DNA of 56,297 nt from Bifidobacterium jacchi (GCF_009078285.1 NZ_RQSP01000016.1:1-56297); one strand, 5' to 3'. Shown: positions 36,999 to 45,993, counted from the first letter of the stretch. The notes: generated by a model from the letters alone, not told the origin. Numbers and translations: made by a program.

Positions 36999-37900
36999 CA
37001 CCGCTCCCCCGCTGCCACAGCAGTCGCGCGATCACCGGTGTTACCAGCCGCCGCACCGGCCACACTGGCCGCACCGGCCGCCGCAGCGCCGCCAGCCAGC
37101 GCCGGGTCGAGCAGCACATCGCGCCCGGCATCCTCCAGCGAGGGAATCGCGCCGACCAGCGAGCGCGTGTACGGGTCCTTCGGCGCGGTCACGATCTGCT
37201 CAGCCGAACCGATTTCGACGATGCGGCCGTGATGCATGACGGCGATGTCGTCGCAGATATAGCGCACGGCGGCGAGATTGTGGCTGATGAACAGCATCGA
37301 CAGGCCGAGTTCGCGATGCAGCGACTTGATGAGATTGAGCACGACCGCCTGCACCGACACGTCGAGCGCGCTGGTGATCTCGTCGGCGACGATGAGCTTG
37401 GGACGCACCGCAAGGCATTTGGCGACGGCGATGCGCTGACGCATGCCGCCAGAGAGCTGATTGGGCATCTTCGGCGCGACCTCGGGACCGAGATGCACGA
37501 GCCGCAGCAGTTCGGCCACGGATTCGCGGCGCTCGTCATGCGACAGATGCTCGTAGGTGTCGAGCACCTCGCCGATCGCCTCGCCCACGCTCATGCGCGG
37601 GTTGAGCGAGGAGTACGGGTCCTGGAACACCATCTGCACGACTTCGGCGCGCGCATGTCCCTTGAGCCTGGCGCGCGCATGCTGGTCCATGCCGTCGATC
37701 ACGACCTCGCCGGAGTCGAGCGGCTGCAGGCCGACGATCGCGCGGGCGAGCGTGGACTTGCCCGAGCCGGATTCACCCACCAGGCCGAGCATCGCGCCTC
37801 GGCGCATCGTCAGCGAGATGTGATCGACCGCGTGCACCACGGAATTGCGCTTTTCGAACGTGACGCAGGCGTCGCGCACCTCAAGAATGTTGTCGCTCAT
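36998..37900 (-). CDS. Oligopeptide ABC transporter ATP-binding protein (DppF/OppF type)
   Basis: Protein of 300 residues. Walker A GLVGESGSGKSTLARAIVG, Q-loop VFQDPYSSLNPRMSVGEAIG, signature LSGGMRQRIAVAKCLA, Walker B LIVADEITSALDVSVQ (Glu follows the Asp), H-loop FISHNLAAVRY, and the oligopeptide-type C-terminus PKDPYTRSLVGAIP. A Gly/Ala tail ends the protein. GGGGAGG precedes ATG 37900, which overlaps the upstream stop by 4 nt. It pairs with the ATPase domain of the upstream fusion. Confidence 0.95.
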   Translation of the reverse strand: MSDNILEVRDACVTFEKRNSVVHAVDHISLTMRRGAMLGLVGESGSGKSTLARAIVGLQPLDSGEVVIDGMDQHARARLKGHARAEVVQMVFQDPYSSLNPRMSVGEAIGEVLDTYEHLSHDERRESVAELLRLVHLGPEVAPKMPNQLSGGMRQRIAVAKCLAVRPKLIVADEITSALDVSVQAVVLNLIKSLHRELGLSMLFISHNLAAVRYICDDIAVMHHGRIVEIGSAEQIVTAPKDPYTRSLVGAIPSLEDAGRDVLLDPALAGGAAAAGAASVAGAAAGNTGDRATAVAAGER

Positions 37901-39888
37901 CGCTGTTCCTCCCCGTTGGATTCGCTGCCGGTCTCGGCGGCAGTGCCGGCTGCATCGGCAGTGTGGGCAGTGCCGGCCGCAGCGGCAGTGCGGGCAGTGC
38001 CGGCAGCCGCCGCGCTCGTCGCGTCGCCGGTCTTCGCCAGATCGTCGGATTCCTGCGACACCAGCTCGTCGTCGATCGTCACCAGCGGTCGGCTCTTGTC
38101 GGTCGTCAGCGTCGGAATCGAGCTGACCAGCGCGCGCGTATACGGATGATGCAGCTTTTCGGGCGTGCGCAGCAGCTTCGTATCGAAGATCTCGACGATC
38201 GCGCCGTGGTACATGACCATGATCCGACTGCAGATCTCGCCAAGCACGGCGATGTCGTGCGACACGATGACCGCGGCCTGCTTGTTGCGCGCGCACTCGT
38301 TGCGCAGCAGCGCCAGCACCTGCTTCTGCACGGTCACGTCGAGCGCGGTGGTCGGCTCGTCGGCGATGATCAGCTTGGGATGGTTGATTTCCGCCATGGC
38401 GATCATCGCACGCTGACGCATGCCGCCGGACAGCTCGAACGGGAACTTGCGTTCGGCATGCTGCGCCGGATCGATGCCCACATGCTCCAGCGCCTCGACC
38501 GCGCGCTCCATCGCCTGCTTGCGCGGCATGCCGGCCTGGCATTCAAGCACCTCGGCCAGCTGTGCGCCGACGCGCATCGCGGGATTGAGTGCGGTGAGCG
38601 AATCCTGGAACACCACGCCGATGCCGGCAAGCAGCCTGCGCTTGTCCTTCGGCAGCATGCCGACGATATCGGTGCCGTCGAATCGGATGGAATCGGCGGC
38701 CACATACGATCCCGGCGCCGCCAGATCGGCCACCGACATCATCGTCAGCGACTTGCCGGAACCGGATTCGCCGACCAAGCCGACGATCTCGCCGGCCTCG
38801 ATGTCGAAGCTGATGCCCTTGACCGGCGTGTTCCACTGCTTGCCCTCAGGGAACGACACGGTCAGGCCGCGCACCGACAGCACCGGCGCCGGGCGGGGAA
38901 CCGCAACGACCGCGGCCTGCGGATCGGTGGCGCGCAGCCGCTCGACGGCAGCGCGATGCTCCTCGGTGCGCTGCGCGGCGGCGGCGATCACCAGTTCCAT
39001 GTTCGTCTTGTCGAGCATGCGCGGCGGATTGTCAAGCTCACGCTTCGACATCGCCGGCGGCAGCGGCTTGTAGGCGCGGCGAATCTGATTGGAGATGCCC
39101 TCGCCGAACAGGCTGAACGCGAGGCCCGCGAACACGATCACGATGCCCGGTCCGATGGCGGCCAGCGGGGAGACGTACACCTGCGAGAATCCCTCGTTGA
39201 TCAGACGACCCCAATCGTAGACGGGCGGCTGCACGCCAAGTCCGAGGAAGCTCAGCGAGCTCATCGCCAGAATCGCGCCGCCGATCGACTGGGTGACGTT
39301 TGCGACGAACGGCTCGGCCACCTCGGGAAGAATGTATTTGAAGACCTGCCGGCGGCCGGAAACGCCGAACATGCGCGCGGCGGCCATGTAGTCGGCGCCG
39401 GCCACGTTGGCCGACAGCGTCTGCGCGAGTCGGGCGAACGTGGGCGTCATCGTGACCGTCAGCGCGATCGTGGTGGCCATCGCGCCGGTGCCGAGCGCGA
39501 TCACGGTGAGCATCGCCAGCAGGATCACCGGGAACGCGAGCCACACGTTGATGACCGACGACGTCCAGCGCTGGGCACGCTTGCCGAAGACCACCGGCAC
39601 CGAGCCGATCACGATGCCGAGCACTGCGGAGACGGCCGTGCAGATCAGCGCCGAGACGACCGACAGCCGGGTCGCGACCATCGTTCGGGCGAAGATGTCA
39701 CGGCCGAGCGAATCGGTGCCGAACCAGTGTTCGCCGGACGGCTTGCGCAGCAGAATCGCCGGGTTCTCGGTGCTCGCCGCCGTGCCCCAGATCGCCGGCG
39801 CGATCACGGCCAGCACGATCAGCACGAGAATCATCACGCCGGAGACCACGACCAGCGGCGATGAGAGGAACTGCTTGACTCGTTTCAT
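37897..39888 (-). CDS. Fused oligopeptide ABC permease and ATP-binding protein (DppC-DppD)
   Basis: Protein of 663 residues combining two subunits. Residues ~1-285: permease with six predicted helices, start MKRVKQFLSSPLVVVSGVMI, WFGTDSLGRDIFARTMV, and coupling (EAA) loop around DYMAAARMFGVSGRRQVFKY. Linker ~285-330. Residues ~335-600: ATPase with Walker A GLVGESGSGKSLTMMSVADL, signature ELSGGMRQRAMIAMAE, Walker B LIIADEPTTALDVTVQ and IVSHDIAVLGEI. It ends in an Ala/Thr-rich tail. The fusion fixes permease and ATPase at 1:1. The stop overlaps the next ATPase start. Confidence 0.95.
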   Translation of the reverse strand: MKRVKQFLSSPLVVVSGVMILVLIVLAVIAPAIWGTAASTENPAILLRKPSGEHWFGTDSLGRDIFARTMVATRLSVVSALICTAVSAVLGIVIGSVPVVFGKRAQRWTSSVINVWLAFPVILLAMLTVIALGTGAMATTIALTVTMTPTFARLAQTLSANVAGADYMAAARMFGVSGRRQVFKYILPEVAEPFVANVTQSIGGAILAMSSLSFLGLGVQPPVYDWGRLINEGFSQVYVSPLAAIGPGIVIVFAGLAFSLFGEGISNQIRRAYKPLPPAMSKRELDNPPRMLDKTNMELVIAAAAQRTEEHRAAVERLRATDPQAAVVAVPRPAPVLSVRGLTVSFPEGKQWNTPVKGISFDIEAGEIVGLVGESGSGKSLTMMSVADLAAPGSYVAADSIRFDGTDIVGMLPKDKRRLLAGIGVVFQDSLTALNPAMRVGAQLAEVLECQAGMPRKQAMERAVEALEHVGIDPAQHAERKFPFELSGGMRQRAMIAMAEINHPKLIIADEPTTALDVTVQKQVLALLRNECARNKQAAVIVSHDIAVLGEICSRIMVMYHGAIVEIFDTKLLRTPEKLHHPYTRALVSSIPTLTTDKSRPLVTIDDELVSQESDDLAKTGDATSAAAAGTARTAAAAGTAHTADAAGTAAETGSESNGEEQR

Positions 39889-40015
39889 GATTGGCGATCC
39901 GTCCTTCTGTGCGTATTGTGCGTATTGAGAGGCTTGTCCTGAAGCATTCCCTGCATTCCCCGAAGCGTTTCCTCGGCATTCCGCGCCGTGCGCGCGCCGC
40001 GCGTCGCCGGGGCGG

Positions 40016-41071
40016 TCATGAGGTCTCCAGCATCGTCGAACGGCGCTCCAGCAGCGCCACGATCACATCTACCAGGAACGTGATCAGCAGCACCATGAAG
40101 CCGTACACCAGCGCCAGACCCTGCACAATGCCGTAGTCGCGCGAGGTGATCGAGTTCGTGAACGCCGTGCCCATGCCGGGCCAGTTGAACACCTGCTCGA
40201 TGAGCACCGTGCCGGTCATGATCTGCGCGAGCGTGTTGCCGGCGAGCACCATCACCGTCGACACCATGTTCGGCATGACGTGGCGGAAGTAGATGCGCAT
40301 CGGGCTGAGGCGCTTGCCGCGCGCGGTGCGCACATAGTCGTCGTTGAGCGTATGGAACGTCTGGATTCGCGCGATTCGCGACAGCATGCAGATCGACGAG
40401 ATCGACAGCGCGGTGACCGGCAGCACATATGATTCGGGCGAGTTCGCGCCCGCCACCGGGAACATTTTGAGATTGACCGCGAACACGCTCACCAGAATCA
40501 CGGCCATCAGGTAGTCGGGAACGTTGCCGAAGAAGCCGGTGATGCCAGTGAACGCGAGTTCGCTGCCGCGGTTGCGGTCGCCCTGCGTGCGCACGGCCAT
40601 CGCCATGCCGATCGGAATCGAGAAGAGCAGAATCACCACGAACGAGGCGACCGCCAGACTGACCGTCCACGGCAGGCGGGTGACGACCAGTTCGGAGACG
40701 GACCGGCCGGAGATGATCGAAATGCCCAGATCGCCGTGGAACAGGCCGACGATGTAGTCCCAGTACTGCACCGGCAGCGGCTTGTCGAGGCCGAGCGTGG
40801 ATCGGCGCAGCGCCACCAGTTCGGGCGATGCGGTCGCGCCGAGCGCGTTGCGCACCGGGTCGCCGCCCGAGAAGCGCAGCACCACGAACGCGACGGTCAC
40901 GATGACCCACAGCGCCACGATCGTGCGCACCAGACGCCGCAGCACGAAGCTCAGCCACGGGTTCATGCGGCGGCGGGCGCGGCCGACCTGGCTTGTGCGG
41001 CCGGCGCCGCCTGCACGGTCGGCGCCGCCTGCGGATGGTGCAGAAACGGTCTTGGCGCTGCTGTCACTCAC
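40016..41071 (-). CDS. Oligopeptide ABC transporter permease (DppB type)
   Basis: Protein of 351 residues. After a ~40-residue Ala/Gly/Arg-rich lead the permease begins FVLRRLVRTIVALWVIVTVA, with LGLDKPLPVQYWDYIVGLFH and GDLGISIISGRSV, all typical of DppB/OppB. Six helices are predicted, and the EAA-like loop is RTARGKRLSPMRIYFRHVMP. It starts at GTG 41071, with AAGGAG upstream. It lies 127 bp ahead of the fused permease-ATPase. Confidence 0.95.
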   Translation of the reverse strand: MSDSSAKTVSAPSAGGADRAGGAGRTSQVGRARRRMNPWLSFVLRRLVRTIVALWVIVTVAFVVLRFSGGDPVRNALGATASPELVALRRSTLGLDKPLPVQYWDYIVGLFHGDLGISIISGRSVSELVVTRLPWTVSLAVASFVVILLFSIPIGMAMAVRTQGDRNRGSELAFTGITGFFGNVPDYLMAVILVSVFAVNLKMFPVAGANSPESYVLPVTALSISSICMLSRIARIQTFHTLNDDYVRTARGKRLSPMRIYFRHVMPNMVSTVMVLAGNTLAQIMTGTVLIEQVFNWPGMGTAFTNSITSRDYGIVQGLALVYGFMVLLITFLVDVIVALLERRSTMLETS

Positions 41072-41149
41072 TTCGACTCTCCTTCATGCTGGTTCCTTGA
41101 TGCTGGTTCGATGCTGGTTCAATGCTGGTTCAAGCGAATCCGAACGGCC

Positions 41150-41188
41150 CCATCGCGGACCCGCCGAGTTGAGACGGATCCGCGATGG
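41150..41188 (-). terminator. Intercistronic hairpin between binding protein and permease
   Basis: CCATCGCGGA (41150-41159) and TCCGCGATGG (41179-41188) form a perfect 10-bp stem. It lies about 120 bp after the binding-protein stop and before the permease GTG. It may lower permease expression relative to the abundant binding protein, as in many ABC operons. The rest of 41072-41306 has 12-nt repeats (ATGCTGGTTCA) and 14-nt repeats (AGGCCGCTGATTC). Confidence 0.6.
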
Positions 41189-41306
41189 ATTGCGCTGGGC
41201 GGGCGTTTCGCTGACCTGACTCAGGCCGCCGGCCTAGGGCTCAGGGCTCAGACCTAGGCCGCTGATTCAGGCCGCTGATTCGGGCCGCTGATTCAGAGAT
41301 CAGGAC

Positions 41307-42890
41307 TCAGGCCGCCTTGAACGTGGTGGGCAGGAAGTTGCCCGTCTGATCGGTGCCGACGCTGAATCCCTTGGCGTAGTACTTGTCGAAGGACTGCGCG
41401 AGCGGCACGACGGTCACGTTCTTGAGCAGCTGCTCTTCGGCCTTGGTCCAGTCGGGGCAGGAGTCCTCGCCGGCCTGCGCCGCGGCCTTGTCGGCCAGCG
41501 AGAAGTAGACCTTGTCGGCGTTGTACGTCCAGTTGCCGCCGTTGGGCACCACGTCGCCGGAGAAGATGCCGTACCATTCGGCCGGTGTGGTGGCGGAGAT
41601 GCCGCTGATGAGCAGATCCCAGTCGCCGCCGGAGAAGATCACGTTGGTGTACTGGTCGGACGGGGTGATCTGCGCGTCGAAGCCGACCGCGTTGAGCTCC
41701 TTCTGCACCAGTTCGACGCCAGCGGCCACTTCGGAGCCTGAGGTGGAGTTGTACAGGATCTTGACGGTCAGCTTCTTGCCGTCCTTGGTGCGCACGCCGT
41801 CGGAGCCGACCTTCCATCCGGCCTCGTCGAGCAGCTTCTTCGCATCCTCGGTGTCGTTCTTGGCGATCGCCGCGGAATTGTCGGTGTTGGCGCACACCGA
41901 GGAGCCTGCGGGCAGCAGCGTCTTCATCAGTTCGCCCTTGCCGGAGGTGATGGTCGGGCCGACCTCGGTGCGGTCGATGGCCTCGGCGACGGCCTTGCGC
42001 ACTTCAAGCGAGCCGGTCGGGCGCTTCTCGTTCTGGTTGAAGAACAGCGACATCGGCATCGAGCCGCCCTTGGTGCTCTTGTACTGCGGGGCGGCGTCGG
42101 CGCGGTCCTGATTCGAGCTGCCCAGCTTGACGAGGTTGAGGTCGCCCGAGCCGAGCATGTTGGTCTGCGTGGACTGATCGGCGACAACGGACACCTCGAT
42201 GGTCTTGGGCAGATCGGTGATCTTGGTGCCGCTGGGCAGGCCGCTCTTGTAGGAGTCGACGCGCTTGTACGTGTACTTCTGGCCGGCGGAGGCGCTCTCC
42301 AGCTCGTACGGGCCGGTGCCGAAGGTCTTGGAATCCATCGCGGACGGGTCCTTGAGGCCGGCCGGGCAGACGATCGGCAGCTGGCCGACCTCCTCGGCGA
42401 GGAAGCTCTGCGCGGTGGGGACCTTGAACGTCACCGTCTTCGCGGAGTCGTCGGCGCTGACTTCAACGCCCTCGGGAACGTACACGCCGTTGTACTGGGA
42501 ATCCTTGGCGTCCTTGAGCACGTAGTCGAACGTGGCCTTCACATCGCTGGCCTTGAGCGCGGTGCCATCCGAGCAGGTGACGTCATCTTTGAGTGTGAAC
42601 GTCGCCTCGGTGGTGGTCGCCTTCCATTCCTTGGCGATGTTGCCGGTCGGCTCCTTGTCGGCGGGCATGCTCAGCAGCGATTCGTAGGCGAAATTGGACA
42701 GCTGCACGCCGTCGCCGGTGGCGTTGGTGATCGGGTTGAGTTTGCCGGGATCCTGCGAGATCGCATATTTGACGGTTTCGGGAACGGTTCCCGATGCCGC
42801 GCCGTTGTCTCCCGACTGGCCGCCGCAGCCGGCGAGCGCCAGTGCGAGCGCACACATGCCGGCCGTCGTCACAATCATCTTCCGCTTCAT
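41307..42890 (-). CDS. Peptide-binding lipoprotein of the ABC transporter (SBP family 5)
   Basis: Extracytoplasmic receptor of 527 residues. The lipoprotein signal peptide MKRKMIVTTAGMCALALALA leads into lipobox LAGC with the lipidated Cys at ~22. A Gly/Ser linker and the SBP_bac_5 fold follow, for example KEWKATTTEATFTLKDDVTC and FGTGPYELESASAGQKYTYK. First gene of the operon; the bifidobacterial surface position suits peptide capture. Ligand preference cannot be read from the sequence. Confidence 0.94.
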   Translation of the reverse strand: MKRKMIVTTAGMCALALALAGCGGQSGDNGAASGTVPETVKYAISQDPGKLNPITNATGDGVQLSNFAYESLLSMPADKEPTGNIAKEWKATTTEATFTLKDDVTCSDGTALKASDVKATFDYVLKDAKDSQYNGVYVPEGVEVSADDSAKTVTFKVPTAQSFLAEEVGQLPIVCPAGLKDPSAMDSKTFGTGPYELESASAGQKYTYKRVDSYKSGLPSGTKITDLPKTIEVSVVADQSTQTNMLGSGDLNLVKLGSSNQDRADAAPQYKSTKGGSMPMSLFFNQNEKRPTGSLEVRKAVAEAIDRTEVGPTITSGKGELMKTLLPAGSSVCANTDNSAAIAKNDTEDAKKLLDEAGWKVGSDGVRTKDGKKLTVKILYNSTSGSEVAAGVELVQKELNAVGFDAQITPSDQYTNVIFSGGDWDLLISGISATTPAEWYGIFSGDVVPNGGNWTYNADKVYFSLADKAAAQAGEDSCPDWTKAEEQLLKNVTVVPLAQSFDKYYAKGFSVGTDQTGNFLPTTFKAA

Positions 42891-43236
42891 GGTCGTACCC
42901 TTTCTCTGGCTGTTTCAGCCCCTTCCATCGAAGCCGTGCCGCTACGCCGTATCGCCGCCAGGTCGGGCTGATATCGGTTATCCACAGATGCCGTATCGAT
43001 AGAATTGAATATAATGGTATTGATGAATGTGGCGGCTATGTTTCAACCATGCAACATGATCGCAACACAACCCTGTGCCGCAGCATCGGCTTTCGGCCGC
43101 AAACCGGTTCCATCTGCGCCATTGCAGGGGATTCAGGTTGGCTTTCACTGCTCGAAATCATGATTTCACCATGCGGACACCTTGGCGCGCCGCATCGGTC
43201 GCCACATTGGTTGTCGCACCGACCACATCATGCCGC

Positions 43237-43325
43237 TTTTCTGCCTCATCAACCGGTTTTCTGCCTCATTTTGCTATGCTATGAGGCAGAAAACAAGGCA
43301 GAAAACAACCATCTGAGGCAGAAAA
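43237..43325. promoter_or_regulatory. Five-copy operator-like array upstream of the Fic gene
   Basis: TTTTCTGCCTCAT occurs at 43237-43249 and 43257-43269. Its inverse ATGAGGCAGAAAA is at 43281-43293, with ACAAGGCAGAAAA at 43293-43305 and CTGAGGCAGAAAA at 43313-43325. The array covers the expected promoter and stops 15 bp before the Fic start codon, so a bound protein would block transcription. The remaining 42891-43236 has no gene and should hold the promoter of the peptide operon on the minus strand. Confidence 0.8.
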
Positions 43326-43339
43326 GCGAGGTGGCCCGC

Positions 43340-44398
43340 ATGCGATCATTCGACTACGTCACAGCAGCGGAATCACTGCTCACCGCGCGCACGACCGCGC
43401 TGCTCACCGCCATCCACGAGTCCAGAGGGCGGTATAGCGTGCAGGCCTTGATCAAACCTGATTATCTGGGCACACTGACCGCCGTCGCAAGAATTCAGAG
43501 CACTGATGCGTCCAACCGCATCGAAGGCATCGCCACCAGCAACAGCCGTCTCAACGCGCTCATCGAGCGGAAAACCACGCCACGGAATCGCAACGAAGAG
43601 GAAATCGCCGGATATCGCGACGTACTGGCCGCCATTCACGACAACCACGACTACATCCCGCTCACACCGAACGTCGTTCTGCAGCTGCACCGCGACCTGT
43701 TCCGGCATACACCGCTGTCGTTCGCGGGACGGTTCAAGGATAGCGACAACGTCATCGTCGAGCAAACCGCCAACGGCGAGCGCAGCATACGTTTCGCTCC
43801 TCCTGCGGCACTGGCCACACCGGAACTCGTCGCCGACATCTGCAATGCGTATGACGAAGCGATCCGCAACGGGCACACGGACGCACTCCTCGTCATCGCC
43901 ATGTTTGTATTCGATTTCACCTGCATCCACCCGTTCAACGACGGCAACGGGCGTATGAGCAGACTGCTGACCCTGCTGGCGCTGTATCGTAACGGATACG
44001 AAATCGGCAAATACATCAGCATCGAACAACTCATCGAACGCAGCAAGGACACCTATTACGATGCGCTGGCAGGCAGCACCGCCGGATGGAATGACGGAAC
44101 GAATGACTATGCGCCATTCGTGAACTATCTGCTCGGCGTGATACTTGCCGCATACCGCGAATTCGATGACCGCGTAGGCGAGCTGACCGGCTCCTTAGGG
44201 GCGCAGGAACGCGTCGCCTCCCTGATTGAACGGGAGCTTTCGCCACTGTCCAAAGCGGACATTCTCGCCCGACTGCCGGATATCAGCGTCACCACGGTCG
44301 AGCGCGCGCTCAAGTCGCTGCACAGCAGCAGCAGAATCGAGAAGATCGGCGCCGGCCGAGCCACGCGTTATGCCGCACGCAGGGCCGAGCATGCATAA
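43340..44398 (+). CDS. Fic-family protein with C-terminal winged helix
   Basis: Protein of 352 residues. The Fic motif HPFNDGNGRMSR (His ~197) is complete, so AMP-transfer activity is expected. An N-terminal inhibitory-helix motif SNRIEG (~58-63) fits (S/T)xxxE(G/N), as in class II Fic proteins, where Glu blocks productive ATP binding. The C-terminal ~60 residues (ELSPLSKADILARLPDISVT onwards) look like a winged-helix DNA-binding domain. GAGG precedes ATG 43340; a GTG at 43331 is possible. The repeat array directly upstream suggests autoregulation. No separate antitoxin gene is seen. Confidence 0.93.
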   Translation: MRSFDYVTAAESLLTARTTALLTAIHESRGRYSVQALIKPDYLGTLTAVARIQSTDASNRIEGIATSNSRLNALIERKTTPRNRNEEEIAGYRDVLAAIHDNHDYIPLTPNVVLQLHRDLFRHTPLSFAGRFKDSDNVIVEQTANGERSIRFAPPAALATPELVADICNAYDEAIRNGHTDALLVIAMFVFDFTCIHPFNDGNGRMSRLLTLLALYRNGYEIGKYISIEQLIERSKDTYYDALAGSTAGWNDGTNDYAPFVNYLLGVILAAYREFDDRVGELTGSLGAQERVASLIERELSPLSKADILARLPDISVTTVERALKSLHSSSRIEKIGAGRATRYAARRAEHA

Positions 44399-44522
44399 CC
44401 TCATCGCGGGCGCATAACCGCATTGCGGGCGCGGCGCGCGCTTGGCGAGGCACCCCGGCGCGCCGCATCCGCGATCGTGTATGAACGATCCGTGCGGATG
44501 AACGATCCGTGCAGATAAACGG

Positions 44523-45353
44523 TCAGCCGCGCACGATCACGTTGCGCAGGCTACCGATGCCCTCGACGTGCACGATGGTCTCGTCGCCGGCATGCAGCGA
44601 ACCGGAGGCGTTCGGCGTGCCGGTCATGATCACGTCGCCGGGCAGCAGCGTGGAGAAGCTGGAGATCGCGGCGATCTGCTCGGGAATGCCGTGGATGAGG
44701 TTCGCGGTCGTGCCCGAGGCCATCGGCACATCCTCGCCGTTGAGCGTGAACGAGATGTGCGCGTCACGCCAGTTGAGGTCGTCGCGCATCACGATCCACG
44801 GGCCGAGCGGGCATGAGGTGTCGAAGCCCTTGGCGCGCGTCCACGTCGGGTCGAGGCCCTGCAGGTCGCGCAGCGTCACGTCGTTGACGCAGGTGAAGCC
44901 GAGCACGTAGTCCATGGCCTTGTCGACCGGCACGTTCTTCGCGATGCGGCCGATCACCACGGCCACCTCCGGCTCGAAGTTCATGTCATTGGAGTACGAG
45001 GGGAACACGATCGGATCGTCCGGTCCGATCACCGACGTGGCCGGCTTGGTGAAGATCACCATGTTTTCGGGGGCGTGGGCGATGTCGGATTTGCCGGCCG
45101 CGTGCATGAACTGCGCGTGCGCCTCGTAGTTCTTGGCGAGGCCGTACACCTTGGACGGGATGACCGGCGCGAGCAGCCGGATGCCGTCCGCGTCGAGCGC
45201 ATACCGCTGCCCGGTCGGCTTGACCGGATTCGAGCCGAACGGGTAGCCGTCGAGTTCGACCAAGTAGTCCTTGCCGTCGGTCTTGTCGGTCTGGACGAAA
45301 GCGTATCGGGGCGTGTCATTGAGTGAAAAACGTGCGATTCTCATATCGATCAC
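44523..45353 (-). CDS. Fumarylacetoacetate hydrolase-family protein
   Basis: Protein of 276 residues. A ~60-residue N-terminal part precedes the FAH fold starting SKVYGLAKNYEAHAQFMH. Metal-binding Glu/Asp residues are in NFEPEVAVVIG and CVNDVTLRDLQ. The conserved KGFDTSCPLGPWIV and LLPGDVIMTGTPNASG are diagnostic. The family includes acylpyruvate hydrolases, oxaloacetate decarboxylases and hydratases, so the exact substrate is open. GGGGAGG six bases before GTG 45353 favours that start over ATG 45344. Confidence 0.88.
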   Translation of the reverse strand: MIDMRIARFSLNDTPRYAFVQTDKTDGKDYLVELDGYPFGSNPVKPTGQRYALDADGIRLLAPVIPSKVYGLAKNYEAHAQFMHAAGKSDIAHAPENMVIFTKPATSVIGPDDPIVFPSYSNDMNFEPEVAVVIGRIAKNVPVDKAMDYVLGFTCVNDVTLRDLQGLDPTWTRAKGFDTSCPLGPWIVMRDDLNWRDAHISFTLNGEDVPMASGTTANLIHGIPEQIAAISSFSTLLPGDVIMTGTPNASGSLHAGDETIVHVEGIGSLRNVIVRG

Positions 45354-45414
45354 GATACGCCTCCCCTTGGCCGGCACCTCGCCCAGCCGCGCGCCCCGCA
45401 GTTCGCGCCCAGCA

Positions 45415-45791
45415 GTGGGACTCAACGCATTTCAGAGCCAATTCCACATTCCGTCCCACAAACCAGTGGGACGCAACGCAATAACCGGCAGATTCCACGT
45501 TCCATCCCACAAAACAACCACAGAACAGTGGGACTCAACGCATTCCAGAGCCAATTCCACGTTCCGTCCCACGGCTCGCCCACCGCCACAGCGAGCATTC
45601 AGACAGCATTCAGGCAAAAACGTTGGAAAACAGCGGAACACGAACGCCAGAGCAAACACCGGACCCAGTCAGGACCGCGCACGAGTGGGATGCAACGCAA
45701 AAACAGCGCCCAATCGCGTTCCATCCCACAAATCACCCACAAAACAGTGGGACGGAACGCATTCCAAGGCCAATTCCACGTTCCATCCCAA
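45415..45791. repeat. Five 45-nt hairpin units (13-19-13)
   Basis: Units at 45415-45459, 45466-45510, 45528-45572, 45685-45729 and 45747-45791, each exactly 45 nt. The left arm is GTGGGAYNNAACG, the right arm CGTTCCRTCCCAC (rarely one base changed), and the 19-nt middles vary, often containing CCAATTCC. Gaps are 6, 17, 112 and 17 nt. No gene runs through; no cas gene is present. Confidence 0.9.
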
Positions 45792-45859
45792 AACCAGCGG
45801 CGCGCAATGCAAAACAGCTGATGGCTGGCGACAAATGGCTGGCGACATCGTGCGCATCA

Positions 45860-45993
45860 CAGCTTCCTCCCCCAGTCAGCTTCGCCTTACGGTGCTGTCC
45901 TGACAAAGGGAGCCTGACAAAGGGAGCCTGACAAAGGGAGCCTGACAAGCGGAGCCAACAATATAAACACGAACATCTGACGCAAGACACCAG
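45860..45993. mobile_element. Relic of the CTAG/CCAG-ended MITE-like family
   Basis: The right end AACATCTGACGCAAGACACC continuing AG matches the inverted end of copies 1 and 2. The interior has CCCCAGTCAGCTTCGCC, a CGGTGCTGTCCTGACAA join like that of copy 2, and four tandem 14-mers TGACAAAGGGAGCC (45901-45956, the last slightly changed). The left terminal repeat is not found, so it appears truncated. Confidence 0.65.

Noticed and set aside
33375-37232. A 1285-codon open frame opposite the peptidase genes
   Set aside because: It spans several genes on the other strand, including intergenic parts, and shows only shadow composition (Arg/His/Ala/Gly).
37963-39864. A 633-codon open frame opposite the fused permease-ATPase
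   Set aside because: Antisense shadow of a strongly conserved ABC gene; no domain seen.
45415-45791. A possible CRISPR array
   Set aside because: The repeated units are 45 nt, diverge from each other and are individually palindromic. Gaps range from 6 to 112 nt, and no cas gene is in the window.
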